A stretch of 18,964 bases of DNA from an uncultured Clostridia bacterium. Lineage in GTDB: Bacteria > Bacillota > Clostridia > Christensenellales > Aristaeellaceae. A model generated the notes under the pieces. The model was not told the DNA's origin and made no database searches. It worked only from the letters and a program-made list of their open reading frames with translations. The stretch is taken from contig CAKUKM010000039.1 of assembly GCA_934663595.1 (NCBI GenBank), forward strand, positions 1-18,964, read 5' to 3'. Made by a program: the position numbers and the translations under genes. This document shows, one piece after another, positions 6,563 to 13,734 of this stretch. Every line of letters begins with the position of its first letter. Position 1 is the stretch's first letter.

Positions 6563-7573
6563 ATGGTCACCATCAAAGACATCGCAGAAATGACGCATCT
6601 GTCGCCCTCGACGGTTTCGAGGGTGCTGAATCACCATCCGGCCATCAGCGAAAGCACGAGAAAGCTCGTCATGGAGTGCGTGGAAAAGCTGCACTACACG
6701 CCGAATCGCAATGCGCAGAACCTCGTTCGCCAGTCGAGCCGCACGATTGCATTCATGATTCCGGACATCGCGGACACGTATTTTTCCAGCGCCGCCGTGG
6801 GCGTGGAGGAGATTCTGCATCAGAATCGCTACGATATCGTGTATATCAACACGAATCGCGAGCCGGCGCGCGTGCTGGGGCTGCTGAATCAGTGCCGCGA
6901 ATACCAGTACAGCGGCGTTTTCGTAACGCCGGACGTATGGGACGATGCGCTGCTCGCGGCGATTCACGCGATGCCGATTCCGGTGATCAGCCTGCGCCGA
7001 AAGCCGCCGTATACGATTCCGGAGATCCCTTACGTCGATTCCGACCACTATACGGGCGCGCGCGAGGCGACGGAGTATCTTTTCAGCCTGGGGCACACCG
7101 AAATCGCGCTGATTACCGCCAATACGCTGATTTACAACGAGCGGCAGCGCGGCTATGAAGAGGTGATTCGCAATCACCGGCTCAAAAAGCATGTTTCCTG
7201 CCTGAAGACGGGCGTTCCCTCGTCGATGCGCTTCCGCGCGGGCTATCAGGCGGCGGAGGAGCTGCTGGAGGGAGACCCTTCGATTTCCGCAATTCTGGCG
7301 ACGGACGACCGCATGGCGATCGGCGTGCTGGAATATCTGGCCGAAACCGGCCGCAGCGCGCCGCAGGACGTTTCGGTCATCGGCTGCGACGATCGGCCGG
7401 AGGGGCAATTGTATCCGTTCCAGCTCACCACGATTCGGCAGGACATCCTCGAAATCGGCAGAAACGCCGCGCAGATGATGGTTCGCATGATCGAGGATCG
7501 GGATTATCAGCCGGTATCGCTGTCGCTGAAGCCGAGATTGATCGTTCGGAATTCGACCGGACCGAAAAAATGA
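6563..7573 (+). CDS. LacI family transcriptional regulator
   Basis: This is a 336-residue repressor of normal length. The N-terminal DNA-binding domain is complete: helix-turn-helix VTIKDIAEMTHLSPSTVSRVLN (2-23) and hinge region with the YTPN motif (50-53). A periplasmic-binding-protein-like sensor domain follows (about 60-330), including the family pattern ILATDDRMAIGVLEYL and a VSVIGCDD segment. It should bind a sugar or sugar derivative and release the operators at 6529-6542 and 7609-7622. Those two sites share a perfect half-site, which supports self-control plus control of the downstream operon. The ATG at 6563 has only a weak ribosome binding site (GAGAAAAGAG), consistent with low repressor levels. 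The stop codon is followed by a weak hairpin and then the operon promoter. Confidence 0.95.
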   Translation: MVTIKDIAEMTHLSPSTVSRVLNHHPAISESTRKLVMECVEKLHYTPNRNAQNLVRQSSRTIAFMIPDIADTYFSSAAVGVEEILHQNRYDIVYINTNREPARVLGLLNQCREYQYSGVFVTPDVWDDALLAAIHAMPIPVISLRRKPPYTIPEIPYVDSDHYTGAREATEYLFSLGHTEIALITANTLIYNERQRGYEEVIRNHRLKKHVSCLKTGVPSSMRFRAGYQAAEELLEGDPSISAILATDDRMAIGVLEYLAETGRSAPQDVSVIGCDDRPEGQLYPFQLTTIRQDILEIGRNAAQMMVRMIEDRDYQPVSLSLKPRLIVRNSTGPKK

Positions 7574-7577
7574 CAGA

Positions 7578-7595
7578 CCGCCGAAGGGCGGCTTT
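7578..7595 (+). terminator. Weak terminator-like hairpin after the LacI gene
   Basis: CCGCC-GAAG-GGCGG (7578-7591) is followed by CTTTCATT, so the stem is good but the T-tract is poor. It starts 4 bp after the stop codon. Confidence 0.4.
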
Positions 7596-7597
7596 CA

Positions 7598-7626
7598 TTG
7601 AAAGATTTTGCAAACGTTTGCATTAT
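7598..7626 (+). promoter_or_regulatory. Predicted promoter of the LacI-controlled operon, with operator in the spacer
   Basis: TTGAAA (7598-7603) and CATTAT (7621-7626; 4 of 6 matches) are separated by 17 bp. The perfect operator palindrome occupies the spacer, a standard arrangement for repression by steric block. Confidence 0.6.
7609..7622. promoter_or_regulatory. LacI-type operator O2 (perfect palindrome)
   Basis: TGCAAACGTTTGCA is a perfect 14-bp palindrome with a central CG, a classical LacI-family operator form. It shares its left half exactly with O1 at the LacI promoter. Confidence 0.85.
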
Positions 7627-7639
7627 GGTTTATTTGAAT

Positions 7640-8314
7640 ATGACCGTGATCGCAATCACCACCTGCTGGCTCACGATGGGCATGAACTTCATTTACAGCC
7701 TCAACAGTCTGATCGTGGCTGTGTGCGTCACTGCGGGGCAGATGGCGCTTTCGAGCCTTGCGTCGTTTGCGTTTTCGTATTTCAATTTCAAGGGCAAGAA
7801 CGTGATCTTCATGCTGATTCTGGTCACGATGATGATTCCCGGCGAATCGATCATCATTTCCAATTACATGACGATCGGCGACCTGCATTTGTTCGATACG
7901 TATATCGCGCTGATTCTCCCGTCGCTCGCCTCTGCGATGTCGGTGTTCTTCATGCGCCAGGCGTTTCTGCAAACGCCGCGCGCGCTGTATGAGGTGGCGC
8001 GCCTGGAGGGCTGCGGAAATCTGAGGTATCTGTTTACGCTGCTGCTGCCGCTGTGCAAGGGCTCGCTCGGCGCGATCGGCATTTATTCATTCATCGGATC
8101 GTGGAACTCGTATCTCTGGCCGCTGCTGGTTACGAACAAGAGCCATATGCGCACGGTTCAGATCGGCATCGGAATGCTTTCGGATTCGGAGGCGATGGGC
8201 TACGGCATGATCATGGCGGGCATCGTGATCATTCTGCTGCCGACGCTTCTGATCTTCATTGCCGGGCAGCGGCAGATTCTCTCGGGCGCGCTGGCCGGCT
8301 CCATCAAAGGGTAA
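7640..8314 (+). CDS. 5'-truncated carbohydrate ABC transporter permease (UgpE/MalG type), probable remnant
   Basis: The reading frame (about 224 residues from the ATG at 7640) matches the membrane core of MalG/UgpE-type sugar permeases: NSLIVA (22-27) starting the second family helix, MIPGES (65-70), and the EAA loop YEVARLEGCGNLRYLF (117-132), which contacts the ATPase, followed by the SFIGSWNSYLWPL segment. Relatives are about 270-300 residues and have NSLIVA near residue 75-80. Roughly 50-60 residues, including the first helix, are therefore missing. No in-frame start (7625, 7640, 7676, 7682) has a ribosome binding site, and the predicted promoter lies directly upstream. The partner permease, binding protein and ATPase are absent. 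The rest of the frame is intact, so the loss may be recent, or the junction may be an assembly error. Confidence 0.8.
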   Translation: MTVIAITTCWLTMGMNFIYSLNSLIVAVCVTAGQMALSSLASFAFSYFNFKGKNVIFMLILVTMMIPGESIIISNYMTIGDLHLFDTYIALILPSLASAMSVFFMRQAFLQTPRALYEVARLEGCGNLRYLFTLLLPLCKGSLGAIGIYSFIGSWNSYLWPLLVTNKSHMRTVQIGIGMLSDSEAMGYGMIMAGIVIILLPTLLIFIAGQRQILSGALAGSIKG

Positions 8315-8334
8315 AGGCGGAAAGGACAATTCTT

Positions 8335-9207
8335 ATGAAAATAACCTTCCTGGGAACTGCGGCCTCGGAGCTGTATCCGGGCGCGTGGTGCCATTGCGAT
8401 TACTGTACCTACGCGCGCGAGCACGGCGGCAGGAATATCCGATTCAACAGCTCGATTCACTTTGCGGACAAGTGCCTGATCGATTTCCCGGCGGATATCA
8501 TGAATAAGGCGCTGAAATACAATATCGACCTTCGCCCGGCGGAGCTGCTGCTCTGCACGCACTCGCACGAGGACCACTTTTACCCGAAGATGCTCTCCTG
8601 GCGCTATCGCTCCTACGGCGCGGATCAGCTCGAGGGCATGGAGAAGTACCGCGCTGACTGCGCGCGCTTCGGCGATCTTCCGCAGCTGCGCATATTCGGC
8701 AATCGAAAGGTGTTTGCAAAGCTCCAGCCGTATTTCCTCCAGCGCGAGAACGTCGATTACGAGATGGATTATACGATCGTCGAGGCCTATTCGGAATACC
8801 ACCATGCGGGCGTGGACTTTATTCCGATGATCGCCTCGCATACCGATACCGACGGCGAGCGCGGACTGATTTATCTCGTGCACGCGCAGGGCAAATCGTT
8901 TTTGTACGCCACGGATTCGAACACGTATATCGACCGCACGCGCGATTGCATTAAGGCGCACAAGGTGGACGCGGTGATCATGGAATGCACCTTCGGCGAT
9001 TCGGAAAAGCAGGGCGGGCACATGTCGTTTAACCGAATGCTGAACGAGGTTCGCTTCTTTGAGGACAGCAATATTTTCAATGGTCGGCCGCAGGTCTATC
9101 TGACGCATATGAGCCCCCACAGAATGCCGCCCTACGACATGCTCGTCGAGCGCCTGAAGGGCACCTGCATCCAGTCCGCCTACGACGGCATGGAGCTGGA
9201 ACTGTAA
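8335..9207 (+). CDS. MBL-fold metallo-hydrolase, PhnP-like
   Basis: This 290-residue protein has the metallo-beta-lactamase fold: MKITFLGTAAS at the N-terminus, the metal motif H-x-H-x-D-H at 76-81 (HSHEDH), and further likely ligands His168, Asp193 (ATDSNT) and His257. An N-terminal cluster CHCDYC (Cys19, Cys21, Cys24) resembles the extra zinc site of PhnP-type phosphodiesterases. PhnP hydrolyses a cyclic ribose phosphate; the substrate here is unknown, but a cyclic phosphodiester or a lactone is plausible. The ATG at 8335 has AAAGGA at an 8-nt spacing and lies 20 bp after the permease stop. It is the first intact gene of the LacI-controlled operon. Confidence 0.85.
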   Translation: MKITFLGTAASELYPGAWCHCDYCTYAREHGGRNIRFNSSIHFADKCLIDFPADIMNKALKYNIDLRPAELLLCTHSHEDHFYPKMLSWRYRSYGADQLEGMEKYRADCARFGDLPQLRIFGNRKVFAKLQPYFLQRENVDYEMDYTIVEAYSEYHHAGVDFIPMIASHTDTDGERGLIYLVHAQGKSFLYATDSNTYIDRTRDCIKAHKVDAVIMECTFGDSEKQGGHMSFNRMLNEVRFFEDSNIFNGRPQVYLTHMSPHRMPPYDMLVERLKGTCIQSAYDGMELEL

Positions 9208-9222
9208 ACAGGAGGAAAGGGA

Positions 9223-9969
9223 ATGAAAATTACATTTCTCGGCGTGGACGGCTGCATCCCCGCTCCCGGGAGCGACACGGCGTCCTTTCTGTTTGAGCGC
9301 GGACTGATGATCGACGTGGGTTGGCACGCGACCGAGACACTGCGTCGCTGCGGAAAGACGCCCGCGGACGTGCGCAGCGTGCTGTTTACGCATTGCCACC
9401 ACGACCACGTAATGGCGCTGCCGGCGCTTTTGTACGAGCGGTTTGCGCAATCGACGGCCGGCGAGCTGCATCTCTACGGCCCGGAGCCGCTTCGCGAAAC
9501 GCTCGAGCGCGCGATGCGGTTTTTGCAGACGGAAATCTATTGGCCCGAGGCGCGGCGGCCGGTTCTGCACATTCTCTCCGGCGGCGAAACGCTCGAAATC
9601 TGCGGATATGTCGTTCGCACGCTGCAAAGCCGGCATGCCGTTCCCGGAATCTGCTATCGCATTGAGGAAAACGGGCGCGCCGTCGGGCTCACCGGCGATA
9701 CGGCGGCCTTTTACGGACTCGGCGCGTTTTTCCGCGGCTGCGAGGCCGTGATCAGCGAATACTCCTGGGGCGTTCAGAAGGACGGGGAGAATCGCCCGCG
9801 GCATTTGGATATTGCCGACGCCGCGCAAATCGCCCGCGAGGCCGGGGCGAGGGCGCTCTATCCCGTTCACGGGCCGCGCACGCAGCAATCGGCCTGCGCC
9901 GAACGCGCGAGGCAGATCTTTTCCGGCGAAATCCGGTGGGCGAAGCCCAGCGATACCGTCTGCCTCTGA
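9223..9969 (+). CDS. MBL-fold metallo-hydrolase, RNase Z-like
   Basis: This 248-residue protein is a second metallo-beta-lactamase-fold hydrolase: MKITFLGVDGCIPAPGSDTAS at the start, H-x-H-x-D-H at 57-62 (HCHHDH), likely ligands His138, Asp159 (TGDT) and His216 (PVHGP). The arrangement resembles the RNase Z/phosphodiesterase branch, but it lacks an obvious tRNA-binding exosite arm. A role with the preceding MBL protein in small-molecule metabolism is therefore more likely than tRNA processing; this is inferred from context. The AGGAGG site at a 7-8-nt spacing is the strongest in the operon, and the gap to the previous gene is 15 bp. Its start is very similar in sequence to that of the preceding MBL protein, but the two are otherwise quite different, so a recent duplication is unlikely. 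Confidence 0.85.
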   Translation: MKITFLGVDGCIPAPGSDTASFLFERGLMIDVGWHATETLRRCGKTPADVRSVLFTHCHHDHVMALPALLYERFAQSTAGELHLYGPEPLRETLERAMRFLQTEIYWPEARRPVLHILSGGETLEICGYVVRTLQSRHAVPGICYRIEENGRAVGLTGDTAAFYGLGAFFRGCEAVISEYSWGVQKDGENRPRHLDIADAAQIAREAGARALYPVHGPRTQQSACAERARQIFSGEIRWAKPSDTVCL

Positions 9970-9980
9970 GGGGTGAATGC

Positions 9981-10847
9981 ATGATTACGCTGAAATCCAA
10001 TCGCCTGCGCGTGCGCATTGCCGAGCCGGGCGAAGCGCCCAATCAAACGCACCGATTCGACCGTGCGGGCTTCATTTCCGAAATCCGGCTGGACGATCGG
10101 ATCTCCTTCTGCGCGTCCGAGCCGGAGAATCTGAGCCATCCCTGCACCGGCGGGCGCGGGCTTTGCTGCGAATTCAAAACCGACGCGAGCGGCGAATGCC
10201 CCGTGGGCGAGTATTTCCCGAAGCTCGGCGTGGGCCTGATTCGCAAGGAGGACGATTGCGATTACGTGTTCCATCGGCGGTATCGCGATGTGATTCCGTT
10301 TTCGACAGCGTTTTCGGCGAGCGAAAGCGCCGCGACGTTTACCACTCAGCCGCTGCCCTGCATGGGCTATGCCGTGCGCACCGTTCGCCGCATTGAGGTG
10401 AACGAGAATCGGCTGACGCTGCGCGCGGAGCTGACCAATACCGGCGAGCGCACCATAATTGCCGCCGAATATTGCCATAACTTTATCAGCATCGGCGGAT
10501 TGCCGCTGTCGAGCGCGTATTGCTGGGAAAGCCCGCAGCTGCATTCGCCCGCGGCCGATCCCGCATTGCCCATTCAGGCGACGGAGCACGGATTCCGATT
10601 TGCCGAAACGAACCGAATTGCATTTGCGTTTCGCCTCGATTCCCTCCGGCCGCCCGAGCTCGACTGGCGGCTGAGCAACGCCATCGCCGGCGCGTCCGTC
10701 TGCGCGCACGAATCCTTTATGCCCGACGGCATACAGATTTGGAGCTCGGGCCATATGATCTGCCCGGAGGTCTTTCATAACATGCAGGTCGCCCCCGGAG
10801 AAACCCATGCCTGGACGCGCACCTACCGCTTCGAACAGGAAAAATAA
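9981..10847 (+). CDS. Galactose mutarotase-like (aldose-1-epimerase-like) domain protein
   Basis: This 288-residue protein probably has the beta-sandwich fold of aldose epimerases. Visible features are RFDRAGFISEI (25-35), a YFPKLGVGLI block (78-87), and a later stretch NRLTLRAELTNTGERTI that resembles the 'tNtg' strand of mutarotase-like proteins. The catalytic His and Glu of true GalM are not clearly identifiable, so enzymatic activity is uncertain and it may only bind a sugar. It starts 11 bp after the previous gene with a GAGGGG site and ends the LacI-controlled operon. The downstream region contains three repeat units and no standard terminator. Confidence 0.6.
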   Translation: MITLKSNRLRVRIAEPGEAPNQTHRFDRAGFISEIRLDDRISFCASEPENLSHPCTGGRGLCCEFKTDASGECPVGEYFPKLGVGLIRKEDDCDYVFHRRYRDVIPFSTAFSASESAATFTTQPLPCMGYAVRTVRRIEVNENRLTLRAELTNTGERTIIAAEYCHNFISIGGLPLSSAYCWESPQLHSPAADPALPIQATEHGFRFAETNRIAFAFRLDSLRPPELDWRLSNAIAGASVCAHESFMPDGIQIWSSGHMICPEVFHNMQVAPGETHAWTRTYRFEQEK

Positions 10848-10903
10848 CCCAAGAGCTGCACTCGAAAAAGAGCACGGCCATTCCCAAAAAGGAAATAAGA
10901 AAA
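10848..10903. other. Short gene-free stretch before repeat copy B
   Basis: No gene, promoter or terminator is recognisable here. The stretch links the mutarotase-like gene to the tandem repeat cluster. The whole gene-free interval 10848-11344 is otherwise filled by repeat copies B, C and D. Confidence 0.5.
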
Positions 10904-11045
10904 CAAATTGCGCCGCTATCCGGCGCAATTTGTGGTGTAATGGGAACAAGAATCGCTTTGTAACTGCCCAGATTTTGAGTCGCTTCCCGACTTAAAATCG
11001 CCGCGATCAAGCGCGGCAGCGAATGGCTGTCGGCTCAGCCGACAG
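10904..11045 (+). repeat. Three-hairpin repeat, copy B
   Basis: Hairpin 1 (10904-10932) has a perfect 12-bp stem beginning CAAATTGCGCCG and the loop CTATC. A linker with TAATGGGAAC follows (10938-10947). Hairpin 2 (10971-10999) has a stem of GATTTTGAGTCG with one G-T wobble and the loop CTTCC. The tail GCGATCAAGCGCGGCAGC (11003-11020) can form a further small stem. Hairpin 3 (11027-11045) is CTGTCGGC-TCA-GCCGACAG. Hairpin spacing matches copy A within 1 bp (67 vs 68). Confidence 0.88.
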
Positions 11046-11049
11046 AAAA

Positions 11050-11189
11050 CAAATTGCGCCGCTATCCGGCGCAATTTGTGGTGTAATGGGAACGATATGT
11101 CACTTAACCGCTACACCTGAATGGAGTCGCTTCCCGACTCCATTCAGGGTGATCAAGCGCGGCAGCAATCGGAAGTCGGCCCAGCCGAC
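11050..11189 (+). repeat. Three-hairpin repeat, copy C
   Basis: Hairpin 1 (11050-11078) and the linker (11079-11093) are identical to copy B. Hairpin 2 (11116-11148) has a completely different but perfectly paired 14-bp stem starting CCTGAATGGAGTCG, with the same CTTCC loop. The tail is GATCAAGCGCGGCAGC (11151-11166). Hairpin 3 (11175-11189) is GTCGGC-CCA-GCCGAC, followed by a short direct duplication of its right arm (CCCAGCCGAC). Confidence 0.88.
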
Positions 11190-11210
11190 CCCAGCCGACC
11201 CAGGGCGCAA

Positions 11211-11346
11211 GCCGCCACCATGGCGGCGCAGCGACCGGTGTAATGGGAACAGGGATTGTTTTGTAACTGCCTAGATTTTGAGTCGCTACCCGACTCAAAA
11301 TCGTCGCGATCAAGCGCGGCAGCAAGCGGCCGACGGCCCCGCCGTC
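11211..11346 (+). repeat. Three-hairpin repeat, copy D (hairpin 1 replaced)
   Basis: In place of the usual hairpin 1 there is GCCGCCA-CCA-TGGCGGC (11211-11227). The linker TGTAATGGGAAC is conserved (11239-11250). Hairpin 2 (11274-11302) has a perfect GATTTTGAGTCG stem and the loop CTACC. The tail is GCGATCAAGCGCGGCAGC (11306-11323). Hairpin 3 (11332-11346) is GACGGC-CCC-GCCGTC and overlaps the hppA stop codon (11345-11347), just as hairpin 3 of copy A overlaps the end of the TVP38 gene. Confidence 0.85.
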
Positions 11347-13462
11347 ATTTGATGAGACGGATGGAGGCGAAGAGACCGGCGAGCGTGTTCGCAACCGTGG
11401 ACATCGTCTTGATGAAAATGTCCAAAGCAACGCCGACAACATCCTTGCGCGTGTCGCCGACAGTGTCGCCGGTGACCGCCGCCTTGTGCGCGGGCGAGCC
11501 CTTGCCGTGGCCGGCGAGGAAACCGCCTTCAATGTACTTCTTCGCATTGTCGAACGCGCCGCCGGAATTGCCCATGAACAGCGCGCGCGGAATCGCAACC
11601 ACCGTCGCGCCCACCAGAATGCCGCCAACGAACTCCGGCCCGAACAGGAATCCGCCCACAACCGGAATCAGAAGCGCCAGCAGCGACGGCAGCAGCATCT
11701 TCTTCAAAGCCTGCTTCGCCGCCATCTCAATGCACTTGTTGTAGTCCGGACGCACCTTGCCCTCGAGTACGCCGGGCACCGACAGCTGCCGGTCGCCCTC
11801 GTCTGCCATCAGACGCGCCGATTCAATCGTGTTGTCCGTAAGCAGCGCCGAGAAATATTCGATCAGCGCGCCGCCAATAATGCCGCCCGCAATGACCACG
11901 AACGACGCAATGTTCAGAACCGGCATCGCCGATTCCGCATACGCGCCAACATACGCCACGATCAGAGAAACCGTCGCAAACGCCGCCGAGCCAATCGCAA
12001 AGCCCTTGCCGATCGCCGCGGTCGTGTTGCCAACGGAGTCCAGCTTGTCGGTAATGACGCGCACATCCGCCGGAAGATGGCAGGATTCCGCCAAACCGCC
12101 CGCGTTGTCCGCGATCGGGCCGAACGCGTCGATCGAAACCGTCGCGCCAACGAACGCCAGCATGCCCAGAGAGGAAATCGCAATGCCGTAGGTGCCGCAG
12201 AGCTTGCCCGAAATGAACAGCGCAATGCCGATGACCAGAATCGGAAGCAGACAGGAGCGGGAGCCGATCGCGTCGCCCTTCGTGACGACGAACGCCTCGC
12301 CCTCCTCGGCGATTTCCGCGAGCTTGCGCGTGGGCTTGAAATCCGTGCTCGTGTAGTATTCCGTGATCGAGCCGATCGCAATGCCGCTCAGAATGCCCAG
12401 CACGCTCGAAATCCACGGCGATGCCCAGCCGAGCACGAAATCCGAGTACAACGGCACGTCCTTGAACGTAAACAGCGCCGCGAAGAAGCCGATGATCACC
12501 GTGAGACCCGCCGAAATCCACGTCGCGAGGTTCAGTTCGCGCGAGGGATTGTCGCTCATCTTTCGGAACGCCGCATAGCCCAGACCCAACAGACAGCCCA
12601 GCAGGCCGCCGCCCGCGAGCAGAATCGGGAAGACTGCGGTCGCGTTGAACGTCGCCGCCGTGACGTTTCCGCCGCCGAATTTGAACAGCGTGACCGCAAT
12701 GGCGATCGACGCGGACATCGTGGCCACGAAGCTCTCCAGCAGGTCGGAGCAGTTGCCGGCGATGTCGTTGACATTGTCGCCGATGAAGTCCGCCACTACG
12801 TTCGGAACGCGGCTGTCGTCCTCCGGCATGTCGTGGCGGAGCTTAGCGAGAATGTCCGCCGAGATGTCCGCCGCCTTCGTGTAGTTGCCGCCGGCGACGC
12901 GGTTGAACATCGCAACCAGCGAGCAGCCCAGAGAATACGTGGAAATGCGCATGACCGACGCATTACATTCCAGATTCGCAATCAGACCGTGGCCCATCGT
13001 GTCGGGATCCACGCCCTTCCACAGAATCAGCACCAGCACCAGACCCAGCATGCCGAACGCCTGAACGCTCAGGCCCGAAATGCTGCCGCCGCACAGCGCA
13101 ACCTTGACCGTTTCGCCGATCGAGCGGGTTTCGCGCGCGCGGTTCGCGGTGCGCACGTTGGCATACGTCGCGCTGCGCATGCCCAGAATGCAGACGATCG
13201 AGCTCATGCACGCGCCCATGATGAATGTTACGCCGCTGGTCGCTTCCACAAACAGCGAGAAAATCAGCGCAACCAGAATAACCACCAGGGAAATGGTCTT
13301 GTATTCCGTCTTCAGAAACGTCGCCGCGCCGCTGCGGATGATCTCCGCCATTTCGATCATCTCATGGGTGCCTTCGCCCATCTTGCGGATGCGGAAGAAG
13401 TTGTAGAATACGTAGCCGACAGTCAGGAGTATTACGCACAGGACAATGATCCAAGCCGACAT
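11345..13462 (-). CDS. hppA: Membrane-bound pyrophosphatase, probably K+-dependent and Na+-pumping
   Basis: This 705-residue polytopic membrane enzyme couples hydrolysis of cytoplasmic pyrophosphate to ion export. The catalytic motifs are present: GGNYTKAADISAD (191-203), PEDD (213-216), DFIGDNVNDIAG (225-236) and a C-terminal GDTVGDTRKD block. The GNTTAAIGKG segment (478-487) has Ala and Gly at the positions that mark K+-dependent enzymes; K+-independent ones have Lys at the first. The DLLES motif (240-244) carries the Glu typical of Na+-translocating members. Both assignments are inferred from family knowledge. The sequence differs from better-known members in several motif positions (GDNVND, NCSDLLES, GDTRKD), suggesting a divergent subfamily. 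The ribosome binding site AAGGAGGGG at 5 nt is very strong. It appears to be monocistronic. Confidence 0.96.
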   Translation of the reverse strand: MSAWIIVLCVILLTVGYVFYNFFRIRKMGEGTHEMIEMAEIIRSGAATFLKTEYKTISLVVILVALIFSLFVEATSGVTFIMGACMSSIVCILGMRSATYANVRTANRARETRSIGETVKVALCGGSISGLSVQAFGMLGLVLVLILWKGVDPDTMGHGLIANLECNASVMRISTYSLGCSLVAMFNRVAGGNYTKAADISADILAKLRHDMPEDDSRVPNVVADFIGDNVNDIAGNCSDLLESFVATMSASIAIAVTLFKFGGGNVTAATFNATAVFPILLAGGGLLGCLLGLGYAAFRKMSDNPSRELNLATWISAGLTVIIGFFAALFTFKDVPLYSDFVLGWASPWISSVLGILSGIAIGSITEYYTSTDFKPTRKLAEIAEEGEAFVVTKGDAIGSRSCLLPILVIGIALFISGKLCGTYGIAISSLGMLAFVGATVSIDAFGPIADNAGGLAESCHLPADVRVITDKLDSVGNTTAAIGKGFAIGSAAFATVSLIVAYVGAYAESAMPVLNIASFVVIAGGIIGGALIEYFSALLTDNTIESARLMADEGDRQLSVPGVLEGKVRPDYNKCIEMAAKQALKKMLLPSLLALLIPVVGGFLFGPEFVGGILVGATVVAIPRALFMGNSGGAFDNAKKYIEGGFLAGHGKGSPAHKAAVTGDTVGDTRKDVVGVALDIFIKTMSTVANTLAGLFASIRLIK

Positions 13463-13707
13463 GAGAGCCCCTCCTTACGAGTCTTTAGTGAGTCCGCGCT
13501 GGGGAAACCGCCCTTGCGCGCGAAGACAGCGCCCTCCGCGCAGGCGAATCCGGGCGAATAGAATTCCCATATTCACCCAGTATAGCATAATCATATATTG
13601 AACGAAGATTGATCTACAATCACATTAACGTATATAAAATATTAATATTGCTAAAATATGCGATCTGAATACGAATAAACGTTAAGAAACGGGGCAAATC
13701 CGGCCTG
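13463..13707. other. AT-rich leader and spacer between hppA and the RNA-modification operon
   Basis: No gene is visible. The hppA-proximal part (13463-13560) is GC-rich leader; the remainder is unusually AT-rich for this genome, which fits a promoter with an upstream activating element. Confidence 0.5.
13579..13587 (-). promoter_or_regulatory. Possible extended -10 promoter of hppA
   Basis: On the minus strand TGCTATACT is an extended -10 (TG-n-TATACT). No good -35 lies 16-18 bp upstream, but the upstream DNA is strongly AT-rich. It would give a leader of about 110 nt. Confidence 0.4.
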
Positions 13708-13733
13708 AAAAAAGCGCCTTGCGGCGCAAAAAA
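13708..13733 (-). terminator. Intrinsic terminator of the RNA-modification operon
   Basis: On the minus strand GCGCC-GCAA-GGCGC (13714-13727) is followed by TTTTTT (13708-13713) and preceded by a run of T residues. It lies directly after the stop codon of the DUF2441-like gene. Confidence 0.85.
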
Positions 13734-13734
13734 A

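Noticed and set aside
8200..9888. 562-codon open frame on the minus strand opposite the two MBL genes
   Set aside because: Both MBL genes have metal motifs and good ribosome binding sites; the antisense frame has neither.
9223..9969. Assignment of the second MBL protein as the housekeeping RNase Z
   Set aside because: It is shorter than typical RNase Z, shows no clear tRNA-binding arm, and sits in a LacI-controlled accessory operon.
10904..11346. Repeat hairpins considered as ordinary intrinsic terminators
   Set aside because: None is followed by a T-tract on either strand, and their conserved loops and linkers are not expected of terminators.
11486..13561. 691-codon open frame on the plus strand opposite hppA
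   Set aside because: It is an antisense shadow of hppA caused by biased GC-rich codons: very rich in Arg, His and Gln, with no domain and no ribosome binding site.
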